From NCBI GenBank assembly GCA_021325275.1, contig JAJPHL010000036.1:124001-188000 (forward strand): DNA of 64,000 nucleotides, read 5' to 3'. Position numbers and translations under genes: made by a program. This DNA is from Terriglobia bacterium (GTDB lineage Bacteria; Acidobacteriota; Terriglobia; JAJPHL01). Of this stretch, positions 6,441 through 15,325 are shown in pieces; the stretch's first letter is position 1; each line of letters begins with the position of its first letter. The notes beneath the pieces were generated by a model. It saw only the letters and a program-made list of their open reading frames with translations, did not search any database and was not told the DNA's origin.

Positions 6441-9410
6441 ATGAGGAGACGCGTAGCGGCGTCGTTGTGTGTAGTTTCCTTCTTTGCGATTTCTCTCTTC
6501 GCGCAATCCCCGAAATCGCGACATCGTCAACACAACTTTGTTCCCGCTCCGGCTCCGCCCTCGGCGGAAATCGTCAAGGGCGCGGCGACCAGTTCCTCGT
6601 GGACGCCTCTGGTCAACACCCCCAACTTTCTCGCCGACACCGCGCTGCTGATGACCGACGGCACGGTGCTGGTGCACGAAGAGTGCTCGCCAAACTGGCA
6701 CCGCTTGACGCCCGACAACACGGGTAACTACGTCAACGGCACGTGGTCGACGGTGGCGCCGATGCCGGCGGGCTATGGACCTCTCTATTTCGCCACCGGA
6801 GTGCTGGCCGATGGCCGCATCGTGGCGATCGGCGGCGAGTACAACGTAGCCGACAATTGCAACAATGCCGTGTTGACGAATCTCGGCGCGATCTACAATC
6901 CCACGACGAACACGTGGTCGTCGTTGGCCGGACCCGGTTGGAGCCAAATCGGCGACGCGAATAGCGCCGTGCTTCCCAACGGCCAGTTCATGCTGGCGGA
7001 TATTTTCAACGGCTCGGTGGCCACGCTCGATCCCGCGACCTTGACGTGGTCGTTTCCGTCGTCGGCGGGCAAGGCGGATCGCAACGACGAAGAAGGCTGG
7101 GCGCTGCTGCCGAATGGCACGCTGCTGGTGGCCAACATCATCGCCGCGCCGGGATCGCAGACCTTCGATCCTTCGACGGGCGCATGGACGAACGCCGCAA
7201 GTCTCCCGATCAGCGTGACGGCGCCTTCCTCCCAGGAAATCGGACCGATCGTGCTGCGTCCCGACGGCACGGTGATCCAGTTTGGCGCGAATGGACAAAA
7301 CGCCATCTTCAACACCGCGACCGGTACATGGAGCGCGGGTCCCGCGTTTCCCACCACGAGCAATGGACAACTGGCCGTAGCCGATGGTCCCGCGGCATTG
7401 CTGCCAAGCGGCAATGTTCTGGTAGGCGCGAGCGCTTTTGTCGATAGCTCGTACACCTATGTCGGCGGTACGTCGTACTTTGAGTTTGACGGAACGAATC
7501 TGAATCCCGTGCCGGGACCGCCCAACGCCCCGGCCGTGCCGACATTCATCAGCCGCATGTTGGTACTTCCCTCGGGACAAGTGCTGTACACCGGCGAATC
7601 GTCTGATATCGAGATTTACACGCCCGCGGGATCGCCGAACGCAGCGTGGGCGCCCACCATCACTTCGGCGCCCAGCGCGGTGAGCCCGGGCAGCACGTAT
7701 TCCATCAGCGGAACGCAGTTCAACGGATTGTCGCAGGCGGTGGGATACGGCGACGACACACAAGCGGCCACCAACTATCCGCTGGTGCGCATCACCATGA
7801 CCGCCACCGGCCACGTTTTCTATTGCCGCACACACGATCACTCGACGATGGGCGTCGCCACGGGATCGGCCACCGTGTCCACTTCGTTCGACGTGCCCGC
7901 GTCGATCGAAGCGGGCGCCGCCGGCTTGCAAGTCGTCGCCAACGGAATCGCTTCGTCGCCGTTTCCGATCACCATCGCGGGAATGGCCGTGACCGTGAAC
8001 ACGTCGCCGCAAGGTTTGCAGATTGTGGTCGACGGAACTACCTACACCGCGCCGCAAACGTTCAGTTGGGCCGCGGGATCGCCGCACACGTTGAACGTCG
8101 CCTCGCCGCAATCGGGCGGAGCGGGCACACAATACGTTTGGGCGTCTTGGAGCCAAGGCGGTACGCAATCGCAGAGCGTTTCGCCGACCTCCTCCACTAG
8201 CTACACCGCGAATTTCAACACGCAATATCAGTTGACCACCGCGGTGACACCTTCGGGCAGCGGCACGATCACGCCTTCGTGCTCCAGCGGATGCTGGGAA
8301 TCGAGCGGCGCCATTGTGAGTCTCACGGCGCGAGCGAATAGCGGATTCACGTTCAGTTCGTGGTCCGGCGGGCTGACCGGAAATCCCACGTCGGTGACGA
8401 TGACCGCGCCGCAAACCGTGACGGCCACGTTTGTGGGCGCGACGATTTCGGTGACGGTGGGCAGTTCGCCCAGCGGCCTGCAAGTAATCGTCGACGGCAC
8501 AACGTACACCGCGCCGCAAACGTTTAGTTGGACGGCCGGATCGTCGCATTCACTGAACGTTTCTTCGCCGCAAAACGCCGGTGCGGGCACGCGATATGCG
8601 TGGGCATCGTGGAGTCAAGGCGGCGGGCAATCGCAAAGCGTGCATCCGACCTCGTCGACTACATACACGGCGAACTTCAACACGCAATATCAGTTGACCA
8701 CCGCCGTAACTCCGGCGGGCAGCGGCACGGTGTCGCCGAATTGCCCGAGCGGCTGCTGGTACAACAGCGGGTCGAACGTGAGTCTACAAGCTTCGCCCTC
8801 CAGCGGATTCTCGTTCAGTTCATGGTCGGGCGGATTGACGGGCAATCCCACATCGGTGCCGATGACCGCGCCGCAAAACGTCACGGCGACGTTCGTGTCG
8901 AACGGCAACCTGGTGGCGATTACCATAGCGAGCTCGCCGAGCGGACTCACCATCACCGTCGACGGCTCGAACGTCACCACGCCGCACACGTTCAACTGGT
9001 CGCCGGGAACCGCGCACACCATCGCGACGACGGCCACGCAAAACGCCGGACAAAGCACGCAGTATGTGTTCACTTCGTGGAGTGACGGCGGCGCGCTTTC
9101 GCACAGCATCAACACGCCGTCGTCGGCCGCGACGTTCACCGCGTCGTTTACGACGCAGTATCAACTGACCACACAGCATAGTCCGCACGGCAGCATCAGC
9201 GTCTCACCTACGTGCAGCGGCTCCGGCTGCTACTTCGCCGCCGGCACCGTGGTCACGCTGACCGCGATTCCCGACAGCGGCTACTCGTTCACGGGATGGA
9301 GCGGCGCGACGACCGGCACCGCGAATCCCACGACGATCACGATGACCGCGCCCGCCAGTGTGGGAGCGTCGTTCGCGCGGGGTGCGTCGCGTCCCGGTGC
9401 TTCGAAGTAG
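6441..9410 (+). CDS. Secreted Kelch/galactose-oxidase-like protein with InlB-type repeats
   Basis: Surface or secreted protein of 989 residues with a signal peptide (1-22, ending LFAQ). Residues of about 50-390 form a Kelch-type propeller with recurring 'lpdGrvLv.gG' strands. At 400-510 is an Ig-like domain carrying GHVFYCRTHDHSTMG, similar to the C-terminal domain of galactose-oxidase-like proteins. The rest (510-985) alternates three 'VDGTTYTAPxTFSW' modules with three divergent InlB B-repeats of the form 'YQLTTxxxPxGSGxxxPxCxSGC...GFxFSSWSGGLTGNP...VTATF'. The propeller may be catalytic or purely binding; I could not identify a copper site. A promoter and a strong ribosome site precede it, and the repeat modules are recent duplications at DNA level. 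Confidence 0.85.
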   Translation: MRRRVAASLCVVSFFAISLFAQSPKSRHRQHNFVPAPAPPSAEIVKGAATSSSWTPLVNTPNFLADTALLMTDGTVLVHEECSPNWHRLTPDNTGNYVNGTWSTVAPMPAGYGPLYFATGVLADGRIVAIGGEYNVADNCNNAVLTNLGAIYNPTTNTWSSLAGPGWSQIGDANSAVLPNGQFMLADIFNGSVATLDPATLTWSFPSSAGKADRNDEEGWALLPNGTLLVANIIAAPGSQTFDPSTGAWTNAASLPISVTAPSSQEIGPIVLRPDGTVIQFGANGQNAIFNTATGTWSAGPAFPTTSNGQLAVADGPAALLPSGNVLVGASAFVDSSYTYVGGTSYFEFDGTNLNPVPGPPNAPAVPTFISRMLVLPSGQVLYTGESSDIEIYTPAGSPNAAWAPTITSAPSAVSPGSTYSISGTQFNGLSQAVGYGDDTQAATNYPLVRITMTATGHVFYCRTHDHSTMGVATGSATVSTSFDVPASIEAGAAGLQVVANGIASSPFPITIAGMAVTVNTSPQGLQIVVDGTTYTAPQTFSWAAGSPHTLNVASPQSGGAGTQYVWASWSQGGTQSQSVSPTSSTSYTANFNTQYQLTTAVTPSGSGTITPSCSSGCWESSGAIVSLTARANSGFTFSSWSGGLTGNPTSVTMTAPQTVTATFVGATISVTVGSSPSGLQVIVDGTTYTAPQTFSWTAGSSHSLNVSSPQNAGAGTRYAWASWSQGGGQSQSVHPTSSTTYTANFNTQYQLTTAVTPAGSGTVSPNCPSGCWYNSGSNVSLQASPSSGFSFSSWSGGLTGNPTSVPMTAPQNVTATFVSNGNLVAITIASSPSGLTITVDGSNVTTPHTFNWSPGTAHTIATTATQNAGQSTQYVFTSWSDGGALSHSINTPSSAATFTASFTTQYQLTTQHSPHGSISVSPTCSGSGCYFAAGTVVTLTAIPDSGYSFTGWSGATTGTANPTTITMTAPASVGASFARGASRPGASK

Positions 9411-9442
9411 CGATTCGTTTTTTCTCGCCTTTTCGAGCCGGC

Positions 9443-9451
9443 TGGTAGAAT
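9443..9451 (+). promoter_or_regulatory. Extended -10 of the acylphosphatase gene
   Basis: TGGTAGAAT ends 7 bases before the TTG start at 9458, which would therefore be the first base of the mRNA. The same nine bases recur upstream of the TTG at 25934. Confidence 0.5.
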
Positions 9452-9457
9452 GCTTTC

Positions 9458-9739
9458 TTGGGCAGACTCCAGTCGGCTCGCCGCTTTATCGTCCATGGCC
9501 GCGTGCAAGGCGTGGGATTCCGCTGGTTCGTGCAGCGCCGGGCATCTTCGCTGGGACTCACCGGTTACGTGAAGAATCTCGCGGATGGCAGCGTGGAAGT
9601 GCTGGCCGTGGGCGAGCGGAAGCAAATCGACGCCTTGCGCGATCACTTGCGCGAAGGTCCCGTGGGCGCGGCGGTTGGGGAAGTCGTGGAGAGCGACGCG
9701 CCCGCTGAATCGTTTCGATCTTTTGAAATTACCTACTGA
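9458..9739 (+). CDS. acyP: Acylphosphatase
   Basis: Small cytoplasmic enzyme (93 residues) that hydrolyses carboxyl-phosphate bonds such as those of acetyl- or carbamoyl-phosphate. The family signatures are complete: [13 protein letters not shown] with the phosphate-binding Arg22, and [12 protein letters not shown] with the catalytic Asn40. Length and the C-terminal FEITY are normal. The start is a TTG placed exactly where an extended -10 would begin transcription. The adenine phosphoribosyltransferase gene follows after 22 bases and is probably cotranscribed, although no functional link between the two is known. Confidence 0.95.
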   Translation: MGRLQSARRFIVHGRVQGVGFRWFVQRRASSLGLTGYVKNLADGSVEVLAVGERKQIDALRDHLREGPVGAAVGEVVESDAPAESFRSFEITY

Positions 9740-9761
9740 GGAAAGGCGTCAGGAAAAAAGA

Positions 9762-10283
9762 ATGGACCACCTGAAGAAATTGATCCGCGAAGTGCCCGAT
9801 TGGCCGAAGAAAGGCATTTTGTTTTACGACATCACCACGCTGTTGAAAGATCGCGACGGATTGCGCGGACTCATCGACGGCCTGGCGGCCAACTACGCAT
9901 CGGTTCCGGTCGACGTGGTGCTCGGCGTGGAAGCGCGCGGATTTATTTTTGCGCCGGCGATCGCCTATCGCTTGGGAGCCGGTTTCGTTCCGGTGCGCAA
10001 GCCGGGCAAACTTCCCGCGGAAACCACGCGCATCAGTTACGCGCTCGAATACGGCTCGGACACTCTGGAGATTCACAAGGACGCGATTCAACCGGGACAG
10101 CGGGTTCTGATCGTCGACGATTTGCTGGCTACCGGCGGCACCGCTGCGGCGTGCGTGGAGTTGGTGAAAGGCTTGGGCGGACACGTGGTCGGCGCGGCGT
10201 TCGCCGTGGAGTTGCTGTTCCTGAGCGGCCGAAAGCGTCTGGAGGGCGTGGACGTGTTTTCCCTCTTGGAGTATGCTTCCTAA
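9762..10283 (+). CDS. apt: Adenine phosphoribosyltransferase
   Basis: Purine-salvage enzyme that joins adenine to PRPP to give AMP. It has 173 residues, the usual length. The PRPP-binding motif [13 protein letters not shown] lies at 115-127, preceded by GVEARGFIF (55-63) and the flexible-loop lysines of RKPGKLP (79-85). The frame is open upstream to 9585, but the ATG at 9762 starts exactly where the family begins and has AGGA-type ribosome-binding sequence a few bases before it. It follows acyP closely, suggesting one transcript. Confidence 0.95.
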   Translation: MDHLKKLIREVPDWPKKGILFYDITTLLKDRDGLRGLIDGLAANYASVPVDVVLGVEARGFIFAPAIAYRLGAGFVPVRKPGKLPAETTRISYALEYGSDTLEIHKDAIQPGQRVLIVDDLLATGGTAAACVELVKGLGGHVVGAAFAVELLFLSGRKRLEGVDVFSLLEYAS

Positions 10284-10349
10284 CTCTTCCGGCGGCTCAA
10301 ATTCGGCACGGTCCAGCGCGTCTTGAGACCGTGAGAACCCGGCCGCCTG

Positions 10350-10358
10350 TGGTATCGT
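10350..10358 (+). promoter_or_regulatory. Extended -10 of the 292-residue membrane protein gene
   Basis: TGGTATCGT (TGn + TATCGT) ends 7 bases before the ATG at 10365, implying a leaderless mRNA. Confidence 0.45.
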
Positions 10359-10364
10359 TTTCCA

Positions 10365-11243
10365 ATGCAGTACCCCCCACTGGACGAGCGGATTTCCGCT
10401 TGGAGCGAATTCGTATCGAAGGATACGGAGCAACTGTTCCACCGCTACCATCGTCCCCAGGAGGTTCGCCAACTTCGCTTAGCCCTGGGATTGGCCATCG
10501 CCTCGATTCTTCCGTTCATTCCCATCGACTATCGCGCCTACGGCGGATTCACGCTCAAGTTTTCGATCCTGTTGAGCATGCGCACGATTTTCATCGCCTA
10601 CGCGATTGTGGCGCTACGGCTTTGCATGAAGGAAAGCTATGCCACGCGAATCAATCGCATCTTGCTGCCGTGGAGCATGGCCGCATCGGTGGGAATTCTC
10701 GCCGTGGGATACACGCGTCCGCCGCAGTACGTGATCGGGTTTTTGATCAGCGTGCTCACACCCCTGCTGATCACGTATTTCGTCCTGCCGCTGAATCTCA
10801 AATGGCAAGTGGGATTGTGCATGTTCGGTATGATCGGCGACATCGGGCTGGTGTGGATCCATCGCGACGTCTTGAACGCGGTGGCGCGGATTTCGATTGT
10901 GGTGAACTATATTGGCGCGAACGTCATGGGCGGCGCCGTCGCGTGGCAGTTGCATCGTTTGTCGCGGCATCAATTTCTGAACTGGCGTCACGAACTGGCG
11001 CTGCGTTGGGGTCTCGAGGACGCGTTGACCCACGTGAAGACGCTGCAAGGCTATTTGCCGATCTGCGCGCATTGCAAGTCGGTCCGCAATGACGAAGGAT
11101 ATTGGCAAGCGGTGGAAGTTTACGTCCGCGAACACTCCGAGGCGGAATTCACGCACGGCATTTGTCCCGATTGCATGAAGCAGCATTACGGCGACGCCCT
11201 GGCCGGCCGCGGTGGCGACGCGCTCGCCGCACGCGCCGGTTAA
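10365..11243 (+). CDS. Membrane protein with C-terminal double-CxxC module
   Basis: Protein of 292 residues with six or so membrane helices between about 40 and 210, then a short linker helix (ALRWGLEDALTHVKTLQGYLP) and a C-terminal module containing ICAHCKSVRNDEGYW and HGICPDC. That module, with two cysteine pairs and a HSEAEF segment between them, is common at the ends of PAS-containing sensor proteins and response regulators, where it directly follows a helix as here. No kinase, cyclase or DNA-binding domain is present, so this would be a sensor lacking its usual output, or a redox/metal switch. Function unknown. The RlmB-like gene starts 10 bases after it. Confidence 0.7.
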   Translation: MQYPPLDERISAWSEFVSKDTEQLFHRYHRPQEVRQLRLALGLAIASILPFIPIDYRAYGGFTLKFSILLSMRTIFIAYAIVALRLCMKESYATRINRILLPWSMAASVGILAVGYTRPPQYVIGFLISVLTPLLITYFVLPLNLKWQVGLCMFGMIGDIGLVWIHRDVLNAVARISIVVNYIGANVMGGAVAWQLHRLSRHQFLNWRHELALRWGLEDALTHVKTLQGYLPICAHCKSVRNDEGYWQAVEVYVREHSEAEFTHGICPDCMKQHYGDALAGRGGDALAARAG

Positions 11244-11253
11244 TCCCAATTCC

Positions 11254-12012
11254 ATGAACGCATCGACAACCGTACTCGCCGGCTTGCATCCGGTGCGCGA
11301 GGCCCTCCGCGCCGGACGCAAGATCGAGCAGGTGCAAATCCAAACCGGCCCACCAAATAGCCGCACCGCGGAAATCCTCGACCTGTGCCGCGCCGCCGGC
11401 GTGCCCGTGCATCGCGTGCCGCGCCAAGCGCTCGATCGCCTCGCGGCAGGCGCGGTGCATCAAGGCGTCGTCGCGATCACGGGCGGATTTGCGTACGCCG
11501 ATTTGGACGACGTGCTCGCCGCGCTCGACGCACCCGGATTGTTGGTGGTTCTCGACGGCGTAGAAGACCCGCACAACCTGGGCGCGATCGTACGCACGGC
11601 GTACGCCGCCGGCGCCGACGCCGTGATCATTCCCGAGCGTCGCGCGGCGGGAGTCACGCCGGTCGCCGCGAAGGCCGCCGCGGGAGCACTCGAGCATCTG
11701 CCGGTGTGCCGCGTGACCAATGTCGCGCGCACGCTCGATCAGTTGAAGGAAAAACATTACTGGGTCACGGGACTCGCGTCGGAAAGCGACGCCGGCGGTG
11801 AAGCCGCCGAAAAGCTCAAGAGTTTCCGCGAAATCGATTATCGCGGCGGGTGTATCATCGTGCTGGGCGGCGAAGGCGCCGGATTGCACCGCCTGGTCGG
11901 CGAGAAATGCGATTGGATCGCGCACATCCCGATGGCGGGCCGTCTCGGTTCGCTGAACGTATCGGTGGCCGCCGGCATCGTGCTGTACGAAGCACAACGG
12001 CAACGCGCGTAG
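11254..12012 (+). CDS. rlmB: SpoU/TrmH-family RNA 2'-O-ribose methyltransferase (RlmB-like)
   Basis: SPOUT-class methyltransferase of 252 residues, most like RlmB, which methylates the ribose of G2251 in 23S rRNA using S-adenosylmethionine. A small N-terminal substrate-binding domain (1-80, with LAGLHPVREALRAG) precedes the knot domain. The three SpoU motifs are present: DGVEDPHNLGAIVRTA (101-116, with the conserved Asn and Arg), IVLGGEGAGLHRL (near 205) and IPMAGRLGSLNVSVAAGI (near 225-242). The ATG at 11254 is preferred over the in-frame start at 11212, which lies inside the preceding gene. Confidence 0.9.
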   Translation: MNASTTVLAGLHPVREALRAGRKIEQVQIQTGPPNSRTAEILDLCRAAGVPVHRVPRQALDRLAAGAVHQGVVAITGGFAYADLDDVLAALDAPGLLVVLDGVEDPHNLGAIVRTAYAAGADAVIIPERRAAGVTPVAAKAAAGALEHLPVCRVTNVARTLDQLKEKHYWVTGLASESDAGGEAAEKLKSFREIDYRGGCIIVLGGEGAGLHRLVGEKCDWIAHIPMAGRLGSLNVSVAAGIVLYEAQRQRA

Positions 12013-12014
12013 TT

Positions 12015-12152
12015 TGGAGTGCGGCGGTTTGCCGCCGCCTTCACCGTGCGAGGCTTGACGCGCACGGCACCGAGAATCGCGCAAACGCGAACGCGTCCGA
12101 GGCAAGCGTCCGAGGCAGGACATCCAAAGCGGCGACACGTCGCCGCACTCCA
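12015..12152. repeat. REPIN-like inverted repeat (family A)
   Basis: Two palindromic hairpins face each other: TGGAGTGCGGCGGTTTGCCG at the left end and its near mirror, ending CGCCGCACTCCA, at the right end. About 85 bases lie between them, including CGCACGG and two copies of CGTCCGAGGCA. Paired inverted REP hairpins are typical of REPIN-type non-autonomous repeats. It begins two bases after the rlmB stop and ends two bases before the start of the next gene. Confidence 0.7.
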
Positions 12153-12154
12153 CA

Positions 12155-13048
12155 TTGATCTCCATCGTCATTGTCACGTATAACTCGGCCGGCGTGCTCG
12201 CGGATTGTTTGCGATCGCTCGACAACGCCGAAATTGTGGTAGTCGACAATGCTTCGTCCGACGATTCCGCCGGCATCGCGAAAAATGCCGGCGTGCGCGT
12301 GATCGCCAATCGCGAGAATCGCGGATTCGCGGCGGCATGCAATCAAGGCGTCGCGGCGACGTCGGGTGATTTGGTGCTGATCCTCAATCCCGATACCGTT
12401 TTGCTTGAAGGATTGGACGCGCTCGCAGAAACCCTAGCGCAAGATCCACAAGCAGGCGCGGCGGCGGGAGTGTTGGTCGACGCGTCGACCAGCCGAACGC
12501 AAGCTGGATTCTCGGTGCGCCGATTGCCGACGTTCGCCTCGCTCGCGTGCGAAGTGCTGGGCGTGAATCGCCTGTGGCCGGGGAATCCGGTGAACCGGCG
12601 ATATCGCGCGCTCGACATCGATTTGCGCCAACGCCAGAAGGTGGAGCAACCGGCGGGCGCGTGTTTGTTGGTCAAGCGCCGGGTTTGGGATCAACTCCAC
12701 GGCTTCGACGAGCGTTTTACTCCTTTGTGGTTTGAAGACGTGGACTTTTGCCTCCGTTTGCAGCAGGCCGGTTTTGCGATCTGGCTTGAACCGCGCTGCC
12801 GGTGGCGTCACTGTGGCGGGCATTCTCTTGAAAAGATGGGCCTTAAAGAAAGGCAGCTTTACTGGTATGGAAATCTGGTCTATTATGTGGAGAAGAATAT
12901 AGGTTCCGCCGCCGCGCTAGGAATGCGTGTGTTTATTGGTATTGGTGCTTGTGCGCGGATTGCGGGAGCCTTAACCTCCGGCCGAAAAGGCCAGACAGGG
13001 GCTTTCCGGGCAGTATTGAAGTTAGCGTGGAAGGGTCAAGCGTCCTGA
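12155..13048 (+). CDS. Family 2 glycosyltransferase
   Basis: Glycosyltransferase of the GT-A fold (297 residues), of the rhamnosyltransferase-like type (WbbL/RfbF), expected to move an activated sugar onto a lipid-linked glycan at the inner face of the membrane. It starts with the classic ISIVIVTYNSAGVL, followed by VVDNASSDDS, a DXD-like LILNPDT and the acceptor-side acidic motif WFEDVDFCLR near residue 195. A hydrophobic stretch near 250-275 may hold it to the membrane. The TTG start abuts a REPIN-like repeat and has no clear ribosome site, so expression may depend on the upstream transcript. First gene of a glycan cluster. Confidence 0.85.
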   Translation: MISIVIVTYNSAGVLADCLRSLDNAEIVVVDNASSDDSAGIAKNAGVRVIANRENRGFAAACNQGVAATSGDLVLILNPDTVLLEGLDALAETLAQDPQAGAAAGVLVDASTSRTQAGFSVRRLPTFASLACEVLGVNRLWPGNPVNRRYRALDIDLRQRQKVEQPAGACLLVKRRVWDQLHGFDERFTPLWFEDVDFCLRLQQAGFAIWLEPRCRWRHCGGHSLEKMGLKERQLYWYGNLVYYVEKNIGSAAALGMRVFIGIGACARIAGALTSGRKGQTGAFRAVLKLAWKGQAS

Positions 13049-13099
13049 CACGCAACTTTGCTGCCCGAGCAGTGCTGAACGTAACAGAATTGGACCGAA

Positions 13100-14193
13100 A
13101 TGCAGCCTCTGGTCAGCGTCACGATCGTAACCTACAACAGCGGCAAACACATGGCCGCGTGCCTGGAAGCGCTCTGCTTGCAGGACTATCCTTCGCTGGA
13201 AATCGTGGTCGTCGACAACGCATCCGCCGATCACTCTTGCGCCCTCGTTGCGGGATTCGCGCGACGCTTGCCGCTGCGCTTGATTCGCAACAGCGTGAAT
13301 AGCGGATTTTGCGGCGGCCAGAACCAGGCCATCGCGGAGAGTCGCGGCGAGTGGGTGCTGGTGCTGAATCCCGACGTTGTGCTGGCGCCGAAATTTATCT
13401 CCGCACTCATTGCCGGCCTCGACACCCGGAACGATTCGGCGATCGGCATGGCGTGTGGACGCCTGGTGTCCACCGTCCCCGGACGCCTCGACTCCACGGG
13501 CATGTACTTCACGCCGCAATTGCGGCACTTCGATCGCGATGGACGCCAGGAAGACCGCGGCCAGCACATGCAACCGGAGTACGTTTTCGGATCGACGGGC
13601 GCGGCAGCGTTGTATTCGCGGGCCATGATCGATGCGATCTCGATTCCCGCGTCCCACGGCGCACCGGAATTTTTCGATCACGACTTTTTCGCGTATCGCG
13701 AAGACGCCGATCTCGCCTGGCGCGCGCAGTTGATGGGCTGGAATTGTTTGTATGTCCCCACCGCCGTGGGATCGCACGTGCGCACGTGTACGCCGGAGAA
13801 TCGCCGCCAGATGGCGCCGGCCGTGAACATGCATTCGGTGAAGAATCGGTTCCTGATGCGGATCAAAAACATCGGCGCGGGGCTTTACCTTCGGCATCTG
13901 GTTTCGATCACGGCGCGCGACCTCTCGGCGATCGCGTATTGCTTGCTGCGGGAGCGGACTTCCCTGCCCGGCCTTTGGTACGTTCTAAAAAACTGGAACA
14001 AGACGTGGACCAAGCGCCCTGGATCCAGAGCCGCCGCCTCCGCTCCGATGACCTGCTGGCGCGCTGGTTCAGCACCGAGCCCGTGGCGCTGGCCGAACCT
14101 TTGCCCCTTTCGCTCGATCGCTCCCCCGCGATGGAACAGGAACATGCCGCCGCGCCCAAGGCGCTGGCCGCGGGAGCGAGCAGGCGCCCATGA
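13100..14193 (+). pseudogene. Family 2 glycosyltransferase, single-base frameshift near its end
   Basis: GT2 enzyme very like its neighbour: SVTIVTYNSGKHM at the start, VVDNASADHS, LVLNPDV, and AYREDADLAWRAQLMGWN near residue 205. Read straight through, the frame runs on to 15079 and buries the next gene, losing family sequence after NWNKTWTKR (about residue 306). The neighbouring frame supplies the expected ending (PWIQSRRL...DLLARWF) and stops at 14193, overlapping the next ATG by four bases. One extra C in the CCC at 14017-14019 would join the two frames into a normal 364-residue protein. It is therefore either a sequencing or assembly error or a fresh mutation; only the last 60 residues are affected. 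Confidence 0.75.
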
Positions 14194-15287
14194 AGATTGC
14201 GATTCTCGGCACGCGCGGCATTCCCTCCGGCTATGGAGGATTCGAAACATTCGCCGAAGAATTGTCCGCGCGCCTCGTCAAACGCGGCCATCAGGTGCGC
14301 GTGTATTGCCGCCCGCACGGCGTGGCGCATCGCCCGCCCGACGGGATGCATCGCGGCGTGAAACTGGTTTTTCTACCGACCATCCGCCACAAATATTTCG
14401 ACACTGTGGCACACACGTTTCTCTCCGTTTTTCACGTGCTGCCCGGCGACGAAGAGATCGTGCTGATCTGCAACGCGGCGAACAGCATTTTTTCGTGGAT
14501 TCCGCGCGTCGTGGGCAAGAAAGTGGTCGTCAACGTCGACGGCCTGGAGCGCAAGCGCCGCAAATGGAACGCCGCGGGCAAGGCCTATTACTGGATGTCG
14601 GAGTGGCTCTCGACATTCTTGCCGACGGCCATCGTCACCGATGCGCGCACCATCCAAAAATATTACTTGCAGCGCTACAAGAAAAATTCCAACTTCATTC
14701 CCTACGGCGCGCTGGAGCCCGACGGCGCGGGACGCTCGGTGGTCGAACGCCTGGGATTGCGTCCGGGAAAATATGCCCTCTACGTCAGCCGCCTGGAACC
14801 GGAGAACAATGCCGAGCTGGTGGTAAAAGCATTCGCGCGCGTGCCGGGCGACGTGCAACTCGCCGTGGTCGGCGACGCGCCCTACGCCGAGGAGTACATT
14901 TCGCGCGTGCACGCCGCCGCCGATTCGCGCGTGGTCTTCACCGGTGCGGTCTATGGTCCCGGATATCGCGAGCTGCTGGCGCACGCGCAGTTCTATGTGC
15001 ACGCCACCGAAGTCGGCGGCACGCATCCCGCGTTGATCGAAGCGATGGCCGCCGGACGCGCGGTGTTGTATCTCGATAACGCGGAGAATCGCGAAGCCGC
15101 GGGAGATGCCGGGTTGCCTTTCAGTCATTCCGAAGAGGCGCTCGCCGCGCAAATGGACCGGCTCATCAACGATCCCGAGGAGCGGCGGCGCCGCGGACAA
15201 CTGGCGCAAGCGCGGGCCCGGGAATTCTTCGACTGGGAACGGGTCACCGACGAGTACGAAGAATTATTCAAACGACTCAGCAATTAG
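14190..15287 (+). CDS. DUF1972-type glycosyltransferase (GT4 fold)
   Basis: Glycosyltransferase of 365 residues. The N-terminus MKIAILGTRGIPSGYGGFET is the hallmark of the DUF1972 group, seen in rhamnosyl- and related transferases of capsule and cell-wall polysaccharides. The C-terminal half has the GT4 signatures YALYVSRLEPENN (donor site) and ATEVGGTHPALIEAMAAGRAVL with a glutamate in the E-x7-E position. It is cytoplasmic and peripheral. The ATGA overlap with the frameshifted GT2 gene implies translational coupling, which is a further reason to believe that GT2 ends in the shifted frame. Confidence 0.9.
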   Translation: MKIAILGTRGIPSGYGGFETFAEELSARLVKRGHQVRVYCRPHGVAHRPPDGMHRGVKLVFLPTIRHKYFDTVAHTFLSVFHVLPGDEEIVLICNAANSIFSWIPRVVGKKVVVNVDGLERKRRKWNAAGKAYYWMSEWLSTFLPTAIVTDARTIQKYYLQRYKKNSNFIPYGALEPDGAGRSVVERLGLRPGKYALYVSRLEPENNAELVVKAFARVPGDVQLAVVGDAPYAEEYISRVHAAADSRVVFTGAVYGPGYRELLAHAQFYVHATEVGGTHPALIEAMAAGRAVLYLDNAENREAAGDAGLPFSHSEEALAAQMDRLINDPEERRRRGQLAQARAREFFDWERVTDEYEELFKRLSN

Positions 15288-15301
15288 CCAGCGGCACTTT
15301 T

Positions 15302-15325
15302 TGATTCAACATGTGATTCAACATG
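15302..15325 (+). repeat. 12-bp tandem duplication at a start codon
   Basis: TGATTCAACATG occurs twice in a row. The second copy supplies the ATG at 15323; the first copy's ATG is in the same frame but is followed at once by TGA. Confidence 0.8.

Noticed and set aside
6411-8549. A 712-residue minus-strand frame opposite the Kelch protein
   Set aside because: Arg/Gly/His-rich shadow translation; the plus frame has a signal peptide and Kelch repeats.
11212-11253. Upstream start for the RlmB-like gene
   Set aside because: It lies inside the preceding membrane protein gene and adds residues not typical of the family.
13100-15079. A single 659-residue protein
   Set aside because: Beyond about residue 306 the translation is Arg/Pro-rich, matches no family, and overlaps the DUF1972 glycosyltransferase gene; a frameshift explains it better.
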